Shown here in pieces: positions 9,387 through 17,686 of a DNA stretch of 64,000 nt (within the stretch, counting starts at the first letter, position 1; each line of letters starts with the position of its first letter). This DNA is from Streptomyces sp. SCSIO 30461. Lineage in GTDB: Bacteria; Actinomycetota; Actinomycetes; Streptomycetales; Streptomycetaceae. The notes beneath the pieces were generated by a model that saw only the letters and a program-made list of their open reading frames with translations, ran no database searches and was not told the origin of the DNA. The translations under genes and the position numbers were made by a program. The stretch covers positions 3,030,001-3,094,000 of the forward strand of contig NZ_CP146101.1 of assembly GCF_037023745.1 (NCBI RefSeq). The letters run 5' to 3'.

Positions 9387-10127
9387 ATGCCCACCGCCGA
9401 GCCTTTCGCACGCCCCGCCGTCATCGAGCTGCGCCAGTACACCTTGCGCTCCGGTCGGCGCGACGAGCTCATCGAGCTGTTCGACAAGGAGTTCGTCGAG
9501 ACCCAGGAAGGCGCGGGGATGGTCGTCATCGGCCAGTTCCGGGACCTCGACGACCCGGACCGCTTCGTCTGGCTTCGCGGGTTTCGGGACATGGAGGTAC
9601 GCCAACGCGCGCTGACAGCCTTCTACGGCGGCTCCGTCTGGGCCGAGCACGGCCCTCAGGCCAACGCCACCATGGTCGACTCCGACGATGTGCTCCTTCT
9701 TCGTCCCCTCTCGGACGCGAGCGGGTTCGCCGTCCTGCCGTCCCAGCGGCCTCGCTTCGGCGCTCGGGCACCGCAGCGATTCGTGTCCGCCACTGTGTGG
9801 TCATTCCCTCCGGGGCGGCACGACGGCATCGCACTGATCAGGGACGGCCTCCTCCCCGTGCTCCGGGATACAGGCCCCACCCCGCTCGCCGTCCTCACCA
9901 CCGAGACAGCGCACAACACATTCCCCAGGCTGCCGATTCGTACCGCGGAGAACGTCGCCGCGATCTTCACCGCGTACTCCGACGAGAGCCACCACCGGCA
10001 TCATCTCGCCCGAGTACAGGCCCATCCCCTCGTGCGGGACGAGATCCTCCCGGGCATCGCGCGGGAACAGACAGCGGCCCCCCTGACGCTGCGGCTGGCG
10101 CCCACCGGCCGTTCGCTCGTCTCCTGA
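9387..10127 (+). CDS. NIPSNAP family protein
   Basis: A 246-residue protein with two dimeric alpha/beta-barrel (NIPSNAP) repeats. The N-terminal one has VIELRQYTLRSGRRDELIEL (about residues 12-31), the family signature, and the second ends with HHLARVQAHPLVRDE. The family's biochemical role is unsettled in bacteria; small ferredoxin-like barrels often bind hydrophobic ligands or act as monooxygenases. AGGAGC precedes the ATG at 9387. It is divergent from the WYL regulator, its likely controller. Confidence 0.85.
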   Translation: MPTAEPFARPAVIELRQYTLRSGRRDELIELFDKEFVETQEGAGMVVIGQFRDLDDPDRFVWLRGFRDMEVRQRALTAFYGGSVWAEHGPQANATMVDSDDVLLLRPLSDASGFAVLPSQRPRFGARAPQRFVSATVWSFPPGRHDGIALIRDGLLPVLRDTGPTPLAVLTTETAHNTFPRLPIRTAENVAAIFTAYSDESHHRHHLARVQAHPLVRDEILPGIAREQTAAPLTLRLAPTGRSLVS

Positions 10128-10289
10128 CCGGGCTCGTCTGCCGTGGTCGATGAAGGCGCTGCTCGGGAGAGCAGGAGCGTGGCGAGTTGTTCCAGCGGCT
10201 CCGCGACGCCGAGGCCGTGCGTGCCGATGTACGCGCCGCAGCGGAGGCGCCCGGCACCCGGCGGCGCCGCCCCGGCCCGCACCTGCCTG

Positions 10290-10839
10290 AGTGGACGCGT
10301 GTGTGCGGGACTTGATCGCCGGCAGCGGCCGAGTGGTGCGGGCCGGCCAGGTGGTCCACCAGGTCGTCCAGCTCGGTTCGGACTCCGGCCGAAACCGCGA
10401 CGCCGAGCGTCCCGGCAAGTCCGAGGAAGGAGTCGATGTCGCCTTGGGCCGGACCGGACCAGGTGGGGAGTGTGCCTTCGTCGTCGCCGCTGGTGGCCGC
10501 ATGGAGCCGGGCCGGTGCGGCGGCGTAGTCGACCACTCAGCCCTCGCGGGGCGGCTGGTGGTCCACGTACTCAAGGACCAGGACACGTTCGCCCGGATCG
10601 GTGCCGACGAGCATCGGCACCACGGGCGGGTCGACCCGGGACGCGAGCTTCAGCGCCGCCACTTCGCGGGCGTACCTCTCGGCCGCCTCCGGAGCGTCGA
10701 TGAGCTGCTTGACCACCACGGGTGTGCCGGACAGCTCGGCCCGCCTACGCGAGATCGCGGGCTGCTTCCCCGGCGGCGAGCCCGACGAGGCGAGCCCAGC
10801 TCGGACCGCAGTGCGTCTCCGAATGGCAGTCGTGACCAC
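10290..10839 (-). pseudogene. Aminoglycoside phosphotransferase family pseudogene
   Basis: From 10839 the frame encodes an APH N-lobe: TPVVVKQLIDAPEAAERYAR, EVAALKLASRVDPPVVP and RVLVLEYVDHQPP. A TGA at 10537-10539 interrupts it, and the same frame continues with VVDYAAAPARLHAAT, normal for the family. In relatives this position is commonly Trp, so a TGG to TGA change is the simplest explanation. Further on, after DDLVDHLAGPHHS, the expected catalytic HGD...N loop is absent, so there is also a deletion or frameshift. The original 3' end is not definable. The gene is almost certainly non-functional. Confidence 0.65.
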
Positions 10840-11132
10840 ATGGGCTCATGCTCGCACGTTCCGCGTCCGTGAAGCCGGGTGACGCAGGGCGCCACCACGA
10901 CGTCCCAGACCCGCGGCATGGTTGTGAGGAGGATCACGACCCGCCGGCCATATGGCGTCGCGGTGAACCGGCTTCGGGGACGAGGGGTCGGATGACCTGT
11001 GATCTCGCCCTTTCTGCAAAGAGATCGATGGCATCGCGCCCGCCGATGTGTGCGGGATCTGTGTGCGGCGTGCTACCCGGTGTTCCAGGGGGCGTCGTGC
11101 CGCGACCGCCTGTCAGCCGTTAGCATCACGGC
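10840..11132. other. Spacer without a supported gene
   Basis: About 290 bp between the phosphotransferase pseudogene and the first His-rich membrane protein. Only short overlapping frames with no recognisable product are present. A TAGCAT at 11121-11126, 6 nt before the ATG at 11133, could be a -10 box for a leaderless transcript, but no convincing -35 is visible. Confidence 0.4.
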
Positions 11133-11609
11133 ATGGTTACGGCCTGGTCTTTCTCCAGCGTGCTGCGGGTCCGCTCTTCAGCGGGGCCGCTGCGTCTGCT
11201 GTGGCTGGCCGCGCTACTGCTCGGCATCCTGTTCACGCATGGCGCGACGGCGGAGAGCTCGGCGAGCCATGGGGTGGCCGGTGTGACCACGCACATGCAT
11301 GCATCCGCCGGGATTGACGATGGTCACGTGGGCGGGGCCGGGCACGGTGACGATGCCGCGCACTCCTCGCCCGAAGCCGTGGCCGCCGAAGACCGCCATG
11401 ACGGTCACGGCTCTTCACATCCGGCTCAGGCGTGCGTCTCCGGCCAGCCCCAGCAGGGCCTGGATCTGGCCGCTCCCTGTCTGCACCCACTGAGTCGGGT
11501 GGCGCCCAAGCGTGCCTACGCAGGCGGGAAGTCCTCAGTCCCGCCCCGGCCCGAGTCGCCCATTCCTCCATCGGCGGGTCCCACGGACTCGGTAGTTCAG
11601 CAGGTCTAG
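11133..11609 (+). CDS. Small His-rich secreted/membrane protein (DUF6153-like)
   Basis: A 158-residue protein with one hydrophobic segment (LRLLWLAALLLGILFTHGATA, about residues 20-40), which could be a signal peptide or anchor. A long His/Asp/Gly-rich region follows (HMHASAGIDDGHVGG, GHGDDAAH, EDRHDGHGSSH), then a conserved-looking CVSGQPQQGLDLAAPCLHP segment with two Cys. This resembles the Streptomyces DUF6153 family, suspected but not shown to bind metal ions outside the membrane. No strong ribosome binding site precedes the ATG, so it may be translated from a leaderless transcript. Confidence 0.6.
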   Translation: MVTAWSFSSVLRVRSSAGPLRLLWLAALLLGILFTHGATAESSASHGVAGVTTHMHASAGIDDGHVGGAGHGDDAAHSSPEAVAAEDRHDGHGSSHPAQACVSGQPQQGLDLAAPCLHPLSRVAPKRAYAGGKSSVPPRPESPIPPSAGPTDSVVQQV

Positions 11610-11734
11610 ATTTCGGCGCCCTCGACTGGTCGCCGCCTCCCGAGAATCATCAGCCCCCGGCCCTGCCGGGTGGGTTGTGCCAGTGCGGCCGGTTCCCGGC
11701 ACTCAGGCGCCCGTACACCGCACCTCCGTGCGCT

Positions 11735-11748
11735 GAGGGGTACCCCTC
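11735..11748. promoter_or_regulatory. Palindrome, candidate operator
   Basis: GAGGGGTACCCCTC is a perfect 14-bp palindrome about 82 bp upstream of the second His-rich gene, in the 220-bp spacer between the two small genes. No hairpin loop is possible, so it is more like a dimeric repressor site than a terminator. Its GGGGTACCCC core recalls GC-box metal-sensor sites, but no regulator is assigned. Confidence 0.35.
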
Positions 11749-11829
11749 GTGCCTGCCTGCAATCCCTGCTGATCTCTTTCCGCCTCCTCTCCGCGTGACC
11801 GTGAGAAGAGGCTGGTCCCCGGAGGAACC

Positions 11830-12285
11830 ATGCCGTTCCATCCTCTTCCTCACCTTCACGGCAGCCGCCGTGCTGCCCATTCCTCATGGCTGTTCCGTCT
11901 GATTTCCTTCGTCCTGGTTGGGCTGCTGATGGGCGCATCCGCCTGCTCTGTCATGCATGACAGCGGCAGCCGTGCGCACGGAGGGACGCCAGCGTCGTCC
12001 GGCCATCTCCCGCAGGCGGCAGAAGCTGTGGAGCGGGAGATGGCCCACGGGCCGCATCCACACCCCGGCTCTGCCTGCGCGCCGTACGTGGTCGGCCAGG
12101 TGCTGCCGAAAGCCGGGCATCTGGTCACGGGCGGGGTGGCCTTGGCTGCCTTCGCCGCGGTAGCGGCTGGAGTGACTGCTGCCGTGGCTGTCTCGCTCCA
12201 GGCGGCGCGGCGCGACGGCGGTAGATCCCGGATACGGCTTTCGGGCCGGGCCGGACTCTCCGTCGTCTGTCGGTGGCGGATCTAG
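11830..12285 (+). CDS. Small two-TM His-containing membrane protein
   Basis: A 151-residue protein after a clear GGAGG ribosome site. An N-terminal hydrophobic segment (WLFRLISFVLVGLLMGASAC, about residues 20-39) could be a signal anchor; it ends in a Cys, but the surroundings are not a good lipobox. A loop with HDSGSRAHGG and AHGPHPHPGSACAPYVVGQVLPKAGH follows, and then a second hydrophobic helix (VTGGVALAAFAAVAAGVTAAVAV). It resembles the preceding His-rich gene and lies 130 bp before the PLP enzyme gene. Together they suggest a metal-handling theme. Function unknown. Confidence 0.55.
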   Translation: MPFHPLPHLHGSRRAAHSSWLFRLISFVLVGLLMGASACSVMHDSGSRAHGGTPASSGHLPQAAEAVEREMAHGPHPHPGSACAPYVVGQVLPKAGHLVTGGVALAAFAAVAAGVTAAVAVSLQAARRDGGRSRIRLSGRAGLSVVCRWRI

Positions 12286-12414
12286 ACCAGGTGCTTTCGC
12301 AGCCTCGACCGTGGCTGCCGCGTGCTGCGCCAGGACCAAAGGCGCACGCCTCGTCCTGGCGGGAGCGCACGCGAGATGAGCACCCGTCACGCCACCACTG
12401 AATGAGAGCGGAAG

Positions 12415-13605
12415 ATGCACCCGCACACCACCACTGACATCACACCCCCCACCCGCTCCGCCCTTTCCGGGCTCGTCGGCAACACCCCTGTCCTCCGGAT
12501 TTCCGAGCCTCTCTCCCCGGCTGATCGCGGATTCTGGGCAAAACTGGAGGGCTTCAACCCCGGCGGCATCAAGGACCGCCCTGGCCTCCACATGGTCGAG
12601 CAGGCCCGTGCCCGCGGCGACCTTCGCCCTGGTGACCGAATCATCGAGTCCACCAGCGGCACCCTCGGCCTCGGCCTTGCCCTGGCGGGGATGGTTTACG
12701 GCCACCCGGTCACCCTGGTCACCGACCCAGGGCTCGAGCGGTCCATGACGCAGCTGCTGACCGCACATGGCGCGCAGGTCAATGTGGTCTCCGAACCCCA
12801 CCCCACCGGGGGCTGGCAGCAGGCACGGCGCGACCGCGTGGCCCAGCTCATGGCGCAGCACCCCGGCTCGTGGTGCCCGGACCAGTACAACAACCCCGAC
12901 AACACCACTGCCTACACTCCGCTCGCGCTGGAGCTGGCCTCCGAACTGGGCCCCATCGACGTACTGGTGTGCAGCGTAGGCACCGGGGGGCACTCCGCGG
13001 GCGTATCCCGCGTCCTGCAGCACCTCTACCCGGAGATGCAGCTCGTCGGCGTCGACACCACCGGCTCGACCATCTTCGGCCAGCCCGCCCGTACCCGGTT
13101 GATGCGCGGCCTGGGCTCAAGCATCTACCCCCGCAACGTCGCCTACGACAACTTCAGCGAGGTCCACTGGGTCGCCCCCCACGAGGCCGTGTGGACCTGC
13201 CGCCAACTCGCCGCATGCCACTACGCCACCGGCGGGTGGAGCGTCGGCGCAGTCGCCCTGGTCGCTGGGTGGCTGGCTCGCACCCTGCCCGCGGACACAA
13301 AGATCGCGGCGATCTTCCCGGACGGCCCGCAGCGTTACCTGAGCACGGTCTACGACGACGACTACTGCGCCGCCCACGGACTGCTCGACTCCCCACCCGC
13401 ACCGGAACCGGAGGTGATCGGCAGCCTGGGCGAGAAGGAGGTCACCCGCTGGACCCGGTGCACCACTGTCGTCGACCCGCTCACCCTGAACGACCCGGCG
13501 CAGGACACCAAGGTGGTCGATCCGCTCGCCGAATCCGACGCGGAACCTGACGTGTCGTTCGGGACCGAGGACATCGAATCCGACCTGCTGGAGGAGGACC
13601 GGTGA
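12415..13605 (+). CDS. PLP-dependent cysteine synthase family protein
   Basis: A 396-residue fold-type II PLP enzyme like cysteine synthase, O-phosphoserine sulfhydrylase and SbnA. The PLP lysine is K53 in [11 protein letters not shown], the substrate loop ESTSGTLG is at about 78-85, and the phosphate-binding glycine loop GTGGHSAG is at about 189-196. The core ends near residue 330; an acidic tail of about 60 residues rich in Asp, Glu and Pro follows, not usual for housekeeping CysK/CysM. The stop overlaps the MFS start (GTGA). With an MFS exporter and a possible serine kinase (DUF1015) next to it, a specialised amino-acid product is more likely than bulk cysteine; this is inference. Confidence 0.85.
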   Translation: MHPHTTTDITPPTRSALSGLVGNTPVLRISEPLSPADRGFWAKLEGFNPGGIKDRPGLHMVEQARARGDLRPGDRIIESTSGTLGLGLALAGMVYGHPVTLVTDPGLERSMTQLLTAHGAQVNVVSEPHPTGGWQQARRDRVAQLMAQHPGSWCPDQYNNPDNTTAYTPLALELASELGPIDVLVCSVGTGGHSAGVSRVLQHLYPEMQLVGVDTTGSTIFGQPARTRLMRGLGSSIYPRNVAYDNFSEVHWVAPHEAVWTCRQLAACHYATGGWSVGAVALVAGWLARTLPADTKIAAIFPDGPQRYLSTVYDDDYCAAHGLLDSPPAPEPEVIGSLGEKEVTRWTRCTTVVDPLTLNDPAQDTKVVDPLAESDAEPDVSFGTEDIESDLLEEDR

Positions 13606-14909
13606 AGGGGACCCTCGCCCAGGTGCGCTCCTACGAGCGCAGTGTCCAGCTGTTGATGGTGAACCAGTTCACCATCAACCTCGGTTTCTACATGCTGATG
13701 CCCTATCTGGCAGCACACCTGGCTGGCCCCCTTGGTCTCGCGGGCTGGCTCGTCGGGCTCATCCTCGGCGTACGCAACTTCAGCCAGCAGGGCATGTTCC
13801 TGGTCGGCGGCACTCTGGCCGACCGGCTCGGCTACAAGCCGATGATCATCGCGGGGCTTGTGCTGCGTATCGTCGGCTTCGCGACCCTCGGGCTCGTCGA
13901 CTCCGTACCCGCCCTGCTCGCAGCGTCGGCCGCGACAGGCTTGGCCGGTGCGCTGTTCAACCCGGCCTCCCGGGCCTACCTGGCCTTGGACGCCGGCGAC
14001 CGCCGGGTCGAGGCGTTCGCGCTGTTCAACGTCTTCTACCAGGCGGGCATCCTGCTGGGCCCGCTGGTGGGCATGGTGCTGACCGGCGTCGACTTCCGCG
14101 TCACCTGCCTGACCGCAGCCGGAATCTTCGCCGTGCTGAGCATCGTGCAGATCCGGGCCCTGCCCGCCCGCCGGGCCGACGACACGCAGGAGCAGAAGGA
14201 CGGTCGGCGCGAGAGCGTACTCGCCGAGTGGCGCGGCATCATCGCCAACCGGGCGTTCCTGCTCTTCTCCGTGGCCATGGTCGGCTCGTATGTCATGTCC
14301 TTCCAGGTCTATCTCGCGCTCCCGCTGGAGGTGCGACGCCTTGGCGGGGAAGGACAGTTCGGCACAGCTGCGGTCGCGGTGCTCTTCGCCGTCTCCGGAC
14401 TGAGCACGATCCTCTTCCAGACGAAGGTCACCGCCTGGTGCAAGGCCCGTATGGAACCGGGCCGGGCGCTCACCTGGGGGCTGCTCACCATGGGCGTGGC
14501 GTTCGTACCCCTGCTTGCGGCCACGGCGGTCCCCGTGCCGGACGGCGGAGTGGGACTGTGGCTGCTCGCGGCCGTGCCACCTGCGCTCTCCGCACTGCTC
14601 CTCGCGCTGGGGACGATGATCGCCTATCCATTCGAAATGGACACCATCGTCCGGCTCTCCGGTGACCGCCTCGTCGCCACCCACTACGGGCTGTACAACA
14701 CCATCTGCGGCGTCGGTATCACCCTCGGAAACCTGCTCACCGGCGCGGCTCTCGACGCCGCCCGTGCGGCGGGCGTCTCCGCGCTCCCGTGGATCGCGCT
14801 CCTCGCGCTCGGCCTGGTCTGCGCCGCCGCTCTGTACAGGCTGCACCGCACCGGTCGCCTGGCGCCGCCCCCCGTGCGCGGGGCGCAGCCCGAGCCCGTC
14901 ACAGCCTGA
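13602..14909 (+). CDS. MFS transporter
   Basis: A 435-residue major facilitator with about 12 hydrophobic helices. The loop 2-3 motif reads [15 protein letters not shown], a good match to the MFS GxLaDrxGrk signature, and the protein aligns by eye with EntS/SbnD- and multidrug-type exporters. The GTG start at 13602 overlaps the PLP enzyme stop by 4 bp, so the two are translationally coupled. Export of the product of the PLP enzyme is the likely role, though import cannot be excluded. The DUF1015 gene follows after 82 bp with its own AGGAG. Confidence 0.85.
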   Translation: MKGTLAQVRSYERSVQLLMVNQFTINLGFYMLMPYLAAHLAGPLGLAGWLVGLILGVRNFSQQGMFLVGGTLADRLGYKPMIIAGLVLRIVGFATLGLVDSVPALLAASAATGLAGALFNPASRAYLALDAGDRRVEAFALFNVFYQAGILLGPLVGMVLTGVDFRVTCLTAAGIFAVLSIVQIRALPARRADDTQEQKDGRRESVLAEWRGIIANRAFLLFSVAMVGSYVMSFQVYLALPLEVRRLGGEGQFGTAAVAVLFAVSGLSTILFQTKVTAWCKARMEPGRALTWGLLTMGVAFVPLLAATAVPVPDGGVGLWLLAAVPPALSALLLALGTMIAYPFEMDTIVRLSGDRLVATHYGLYNTICGVGITLGNLLTGAALDAARAAGVSALPWIALLALGLVCAAALYRLHRTGRLAPPPVRGAQPEPVTA

Positions 14910-14991
14910 CCAACAACTCCGCGCTGGAGGGCGGGCGAGTTGCCTCTCGTCCGCCCCTCCAGCCGACCGTGCCCACCTCCAGGAGCGATCG

Positions 14992-16209
14992 ATGCCGACC
15001 CCTGCTCTGCCGACCCCAACCGGCCTGCAGTTGCGACCCTTCCAGGCCGTGCGCTACGACCCGGCCCAGGCCGGTGACCTGTCCCACGTGATCTGCCCGC
15101 CGTACGACGACATCGGCCCGGCCCGCGCACGCTCCCTGCGCGTAAAGCCCCACCACATCGCGCGGTTGCTTCACGCCACCGACCCGCAGACGGCCGCCGG
15201 TCAGCTGGACCGCTGGCAGCAGCGTGGCGTACTGGTCCGCGACACCCGACCCGCTCTCTACGTCTACCAACAGCAGCGCGGCGCCCGGATCCTGCAACGG
15301 GGACTGATCGGTGAACTGCATCTGGACCGCGGTCCCGCCACCCCTGTGCTTCCCCACGAGGACGTACAACCCCACGTGGTCAGGCAGCGCGCCGGACTCA
15401 TGTCCGCTCTGCGCGCCCAGCTGGAACCACTGCTGCTGACCTACCGGTCCACAGAATCGATGACGGCGCAGATCGTCGAACACGTCACCCGGCGCCCACC
15501 GGTGGCTGTCGCCCGCGCCGGCACGATCACCCACATGCTGTGGGCCAGCACTGCCCCGGACGAACAACTCCTCATCACGGCCGGCTTGTCCCGGTACCGG
15601 GCCCTCATCGCCGACGGGCACCACCGCCACGCCGCCGGCCTGCAACTGAGTGAAGGAGAGGACGCAAGTCCTTGGCAGGGCAGCCTCGCCCTGCTGGTCG
15701 ACGCCACCACCCATCCTCTGCGGTTGTCGGCGATCCACCGGGTGATGCCCGGCCTGGAGCCTGCGAAGGCCGCGGTGGCCGCCGCTGACGTGGCGCACGT
15801 GCGGCAACTGTCCGGGCCGCGCCTTCCGGGCCCCGGGGAACTGGTGCTCGCCGGAGCCGGCCGGGCGTGGGCCATCTCCGACCCCGAGCCGGAGGCGCTG
15901 CGGGAGGCTCTGACCGGCCGCCCGCCGCAATGGCATCAACTGGCAGCGGCGGTCACCGACCACCTTCTGCTGGGCCGTGCCTGGTCGGTTCCCGACCTGT
16001 CGGGTGCCATACGTCATGTGCACGATGCAGAACAGGCTGTGGCTGCTGTTGCCTCACCGGGCAGTGGAACTGCCGTCCTGTTGCCCGCGGTCACCGAGAA
16101 CACGGTGTGGGACATGGTCGGCGCAGGAGTGCGGCTGCCCCGCAAGACGACCTCGTTCGGTCCCAAACCAGCCGCCGGGCTGGTATTGCGCGTCATCGAC
16201 GCGCCATAA
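14992..16209 (+). CDS. DUF1015 family protein (candidate free-serine kinase)
   Basis: A 405-residue DUF1015 protein. The N-terminal family block RPFQAVRYDPAQA...VICPPYDDI lies at about 15-41 and the central IADGHHRHAAG at about 206-216. The DGHHR motif resembles that of ParB-like free-serine kinases (SerK, SbnI), and I recall reports that some DUF1015 proteins phosphorylate serine; neither point is verified here. Such a kinase would supply O-phosphoserine to the upstream PLP enzyme. The start is the ATG at 14992 with AGGAG 6 nt upstream. Its TAA stop is formed partly by the inserted MITE: TA from the target site and A from the element. Confidence 0.8.
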   Translation: MPTPALPTPTGLQLRPFQAVRYDPAQAGDLSHVICPPYDDIGPARARSLRVKPHHIARLLHATDPQTAAGQLDRWQQRGVLVRDTRPALYVYQQQRGARILQRGLIGELHLDRGPATPVLPHEDVQPHVVRQRAGLMSALRAQLEPLLLTYRSTESMTAQIVEHVTRRPPVAVARAGTITHMLWASTAPDEQLLITAGLSRYRALIADGHHRHAAGLQLSEGEDASPWQGSLALLVDATTHPLRLSAIHRVMPGLEPAKAAVAAADVAHVRQLSGPRLPGPGELVLAGAGRAWAISDPEPEALREALTGRPPQWHQLAAAVTDHLLLGRAWSVPDLSGAIRHVHDAEQAVAAVASPGSGTAVLLPAVTENTVWDMVGAGVRLPRKTTSFGPKPAAGLVLRVIDAP

Positions 16210-16533
16210 GGGCTGTCCCGTGATCCGCGGTGGATCAGAGCGCGGCGTCAGGTGTATGGGGTCTCCGCCAGCCCCTGGGGCCGAGGGGTATGGGGTCTCC
16301 CCCGGCCCTTGGGGCCGAGGTGTATGAAGTCTCCCGCCGGCCCTTGGGGCCGAGGGGTATGGGGTCTCCCCCGGCCCTTGGGGCCGAGGGGACGCAACGC
16401 AAGGCGGAGGGTCGCCCTCATACTGGGTGTATTCGGGTGATTCGGCAACGCAGCGTGGGGGCACCTCCCGGCGAAGCCGGGGGGAGTGCCGTAGCTGTCG
16501 TCGCGCGCCCGCCGGGGATTACGGGACAGCCCT
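16209..16533. mobile_element. MITE-like element, 325 bp, IS5/IS427-type ends
   Basis: The ends are 18-bp inverted repeats, AGGGCTGTCCCGTGATCC at the left and its complement with one mismatch at the right, flanked by TA at 16207-16208 and 16534-16535. A TA duplication and ends starting GGGCTGTCCC fit the IS427 group of the IS5 family. No transposase is encoded, so it is a non-autonomous element. Inside are four tandem 34-bp repeats and a hairpin near 16460-16490. It separates DUF1015 from the last gene of the cluster and may act as a terminator. Confidence 0.75.
16254..16390. repeat. Four tandem repeats of 34-35 bp
   Basis: Units start at 16254, 16288, 16322 and 16357 with GTATGGGGTCTC (GTATGAAGTCTC in the third) and end with GGGGCCGAGG. 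They differ at only a few positions, are adjacent without spacers, and lie inside the MITE. They are not CRISPR-like. Confidence 0.85.
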
Positions 16534-16587
16534 TAGCCGACCACACCACACTCACCGTCATCCATTTCCGGTAAGGAGCAGTTTCCG

Positions 16588-17328
16588 TTGTCCCATTCCC
16601 AGCTCGCCGACCGCCCCGCAGGCTCCGATGGTCAGCCTGCGCCCAACGCCCCCGGACCAGGCCGTGCCGCCATCCGGAGAGCGCGCACCCGCAGGGCCCA
16701 GAAGACCTCTCTGCTGGCGCGATACGTTGGTTACGTCGGCTACTTCGTCGGCGCCGGACTCATCAGCGGCGCGGTGGTTCACCACCCGCTGGACCCGGCC
16801 CGCTACACGCGGATCGCCGCGTGCGGCGTTCTGGTCTTCCTCGCTGCCACCGTGCTCAACGAGTTCTTCCTCGCACGCGACAAGCCTGGCCTGTCAAGGA
16901 TGCTGCTGGTCATCGGCGCCTCACTGCTGCTCTCGTTCGGCATCGGCATGCTCAGTGGCGGCCTCCAGCACTTCGAGGACTTCCCCGCACGTGGCGCCGT
17001 GCTCGTACCCCTGGGGATTACGGTCTCTTTCATCGCCTATGCGGCGAAGGACGCCCAGACCTCCTGGCGGCGCATCTTCAGTCCCGTGGGCCTGGCGGTC
17101 CTGCTGACCGCGCTGATCAGCTTCGCCGGTCTGCGCTACGTGGCTGCCGGCATGGACGAACCGGCGGAAGGCGGCGGACACAGCCACGGAAGCGCGGAGC
17201 AAGAGGAAGCGGGGCAGGAGCAGCGGCACGAACCGGCCCCCGCGGCCCCCGCATCCCAGCCCGGAACCCCTCCCAGGGGCAGCGGTGCGGTCAAGGGATC
17301 CGGCCACGGCGAGGGTCACGCTCACTGA
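16588..17328 (+). CDS. Five-TM membrane protein with His-rich tail
   Basis: A 246-residue protein. After a basic N-terminus there are about five hydrophobic helices (about 46-64, 76-95, 104-124, 136-153, 165-185). The C-terminal tail of about 55 residues is hydrophilic and contains GGGHSHG, RHEP and a terminal GHGEGHAH, which look like metal-binding clusters. No family recognised. The start is a TTG at 16588 with AAGGAG 9 nt upstream. It belongs by position to the PLP-MFS-DUF1015 cluster but is cut off from it by the MITE. A role in metal sensing or transport is a guess from the tail. Confidence 0.75.
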   Translation: MSHSQLADRPAGSDGQPAPNAPGPGRAAIRRARTRRAQKTSLLARYVGYVGYFVGAGLISGAVVHHPLDPARYTRIAACGVLVFLAATVLNEFFLARDKPGLSRMLLVIGASLLLSFGIGMLSGGLQHFEDFPARGAVLVPLGITVSFIAYAAKDAQTSWRRIFSPVGLAVLLTALISFAGLRYVAAGMDEPAEGGGHSHGSAEQEEAGQEQRHEPAPAAPASQPGTPPRGSGAVKGSGHGEGHAH

Positions 17329-17420
17329 GCCTCCGTCAACTTGAAGTTGTTGGTAAAAGGCTGGCCTGACTGGTTTTCGGGGTGCTCGTGCTGGTCGTAG
17401 GCGGTCGTCCACGACGGAGA

Positions 17421-17674
17421 TCATTGGTCGGCGTTGGTTTCGCGGTTGGTCAGGACGAGCAGAGCCTTGGAGATCAGATCCGGTTCGGGGCAGCGGTGGA
17501 GCAGGTGTCGGCGGACGCGCCCAGGTCCGGCTCGGGCCGTCGGATGCCTCAGGGTCCATCCAGTGCGGCAGTGGGAGCAAGGCACTGGCTTGTGGGGGGG
17601 GTGCAGCGAACGCGTCCCGCCCACGGACCGCAGTGGTGGCGGGTGAGGGGGTGCCGGTTGTGAAGTGACGGTGC
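17421..17674 (-). pseudogene. Possible small Cys/His zinc-finger-like remnant
   Basis: In the 358-bp spacer before the GlxA-type gene the minus strand reads CSHCRTGWTLRHPTARAGPG and continues RVRRHLLHRCPEPD to a TGA at 17421. The CxxC...H...HxxC spacing looks like a small zinc-binding peptide. No start codon lies in a sensible place; the frame continues upstream into the GlxA gene. The spacer otherwise holds only an eight-G run (near 17595) and no convincing signal. Either a broken small gene or chance. Confidence 0.25.
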
Positions 17675-17686
17675 CTTTCTCCCCGT

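Noticed and set aside
12286..12414. Zur-type or cobalamin riboswitch element before the PLP enzyme
   Set aside because: The 129-bp spacer has neither a Zur-like AT-rich dyad nor conserved riboswitch boxes that I can identify.
13362..14846. 494-codon minus-strand frame opposite the MFS gene
   Set aside because: Shadow of a coupled MFS gene with clear membrane helices in the other strand; the frame has no family match.
16254..16390. CRISPR-like array
   Set aside because: The repeat units are directly adjacent with no unique spacers, only four copies, and lie inside a MITE; no cas genes are present.
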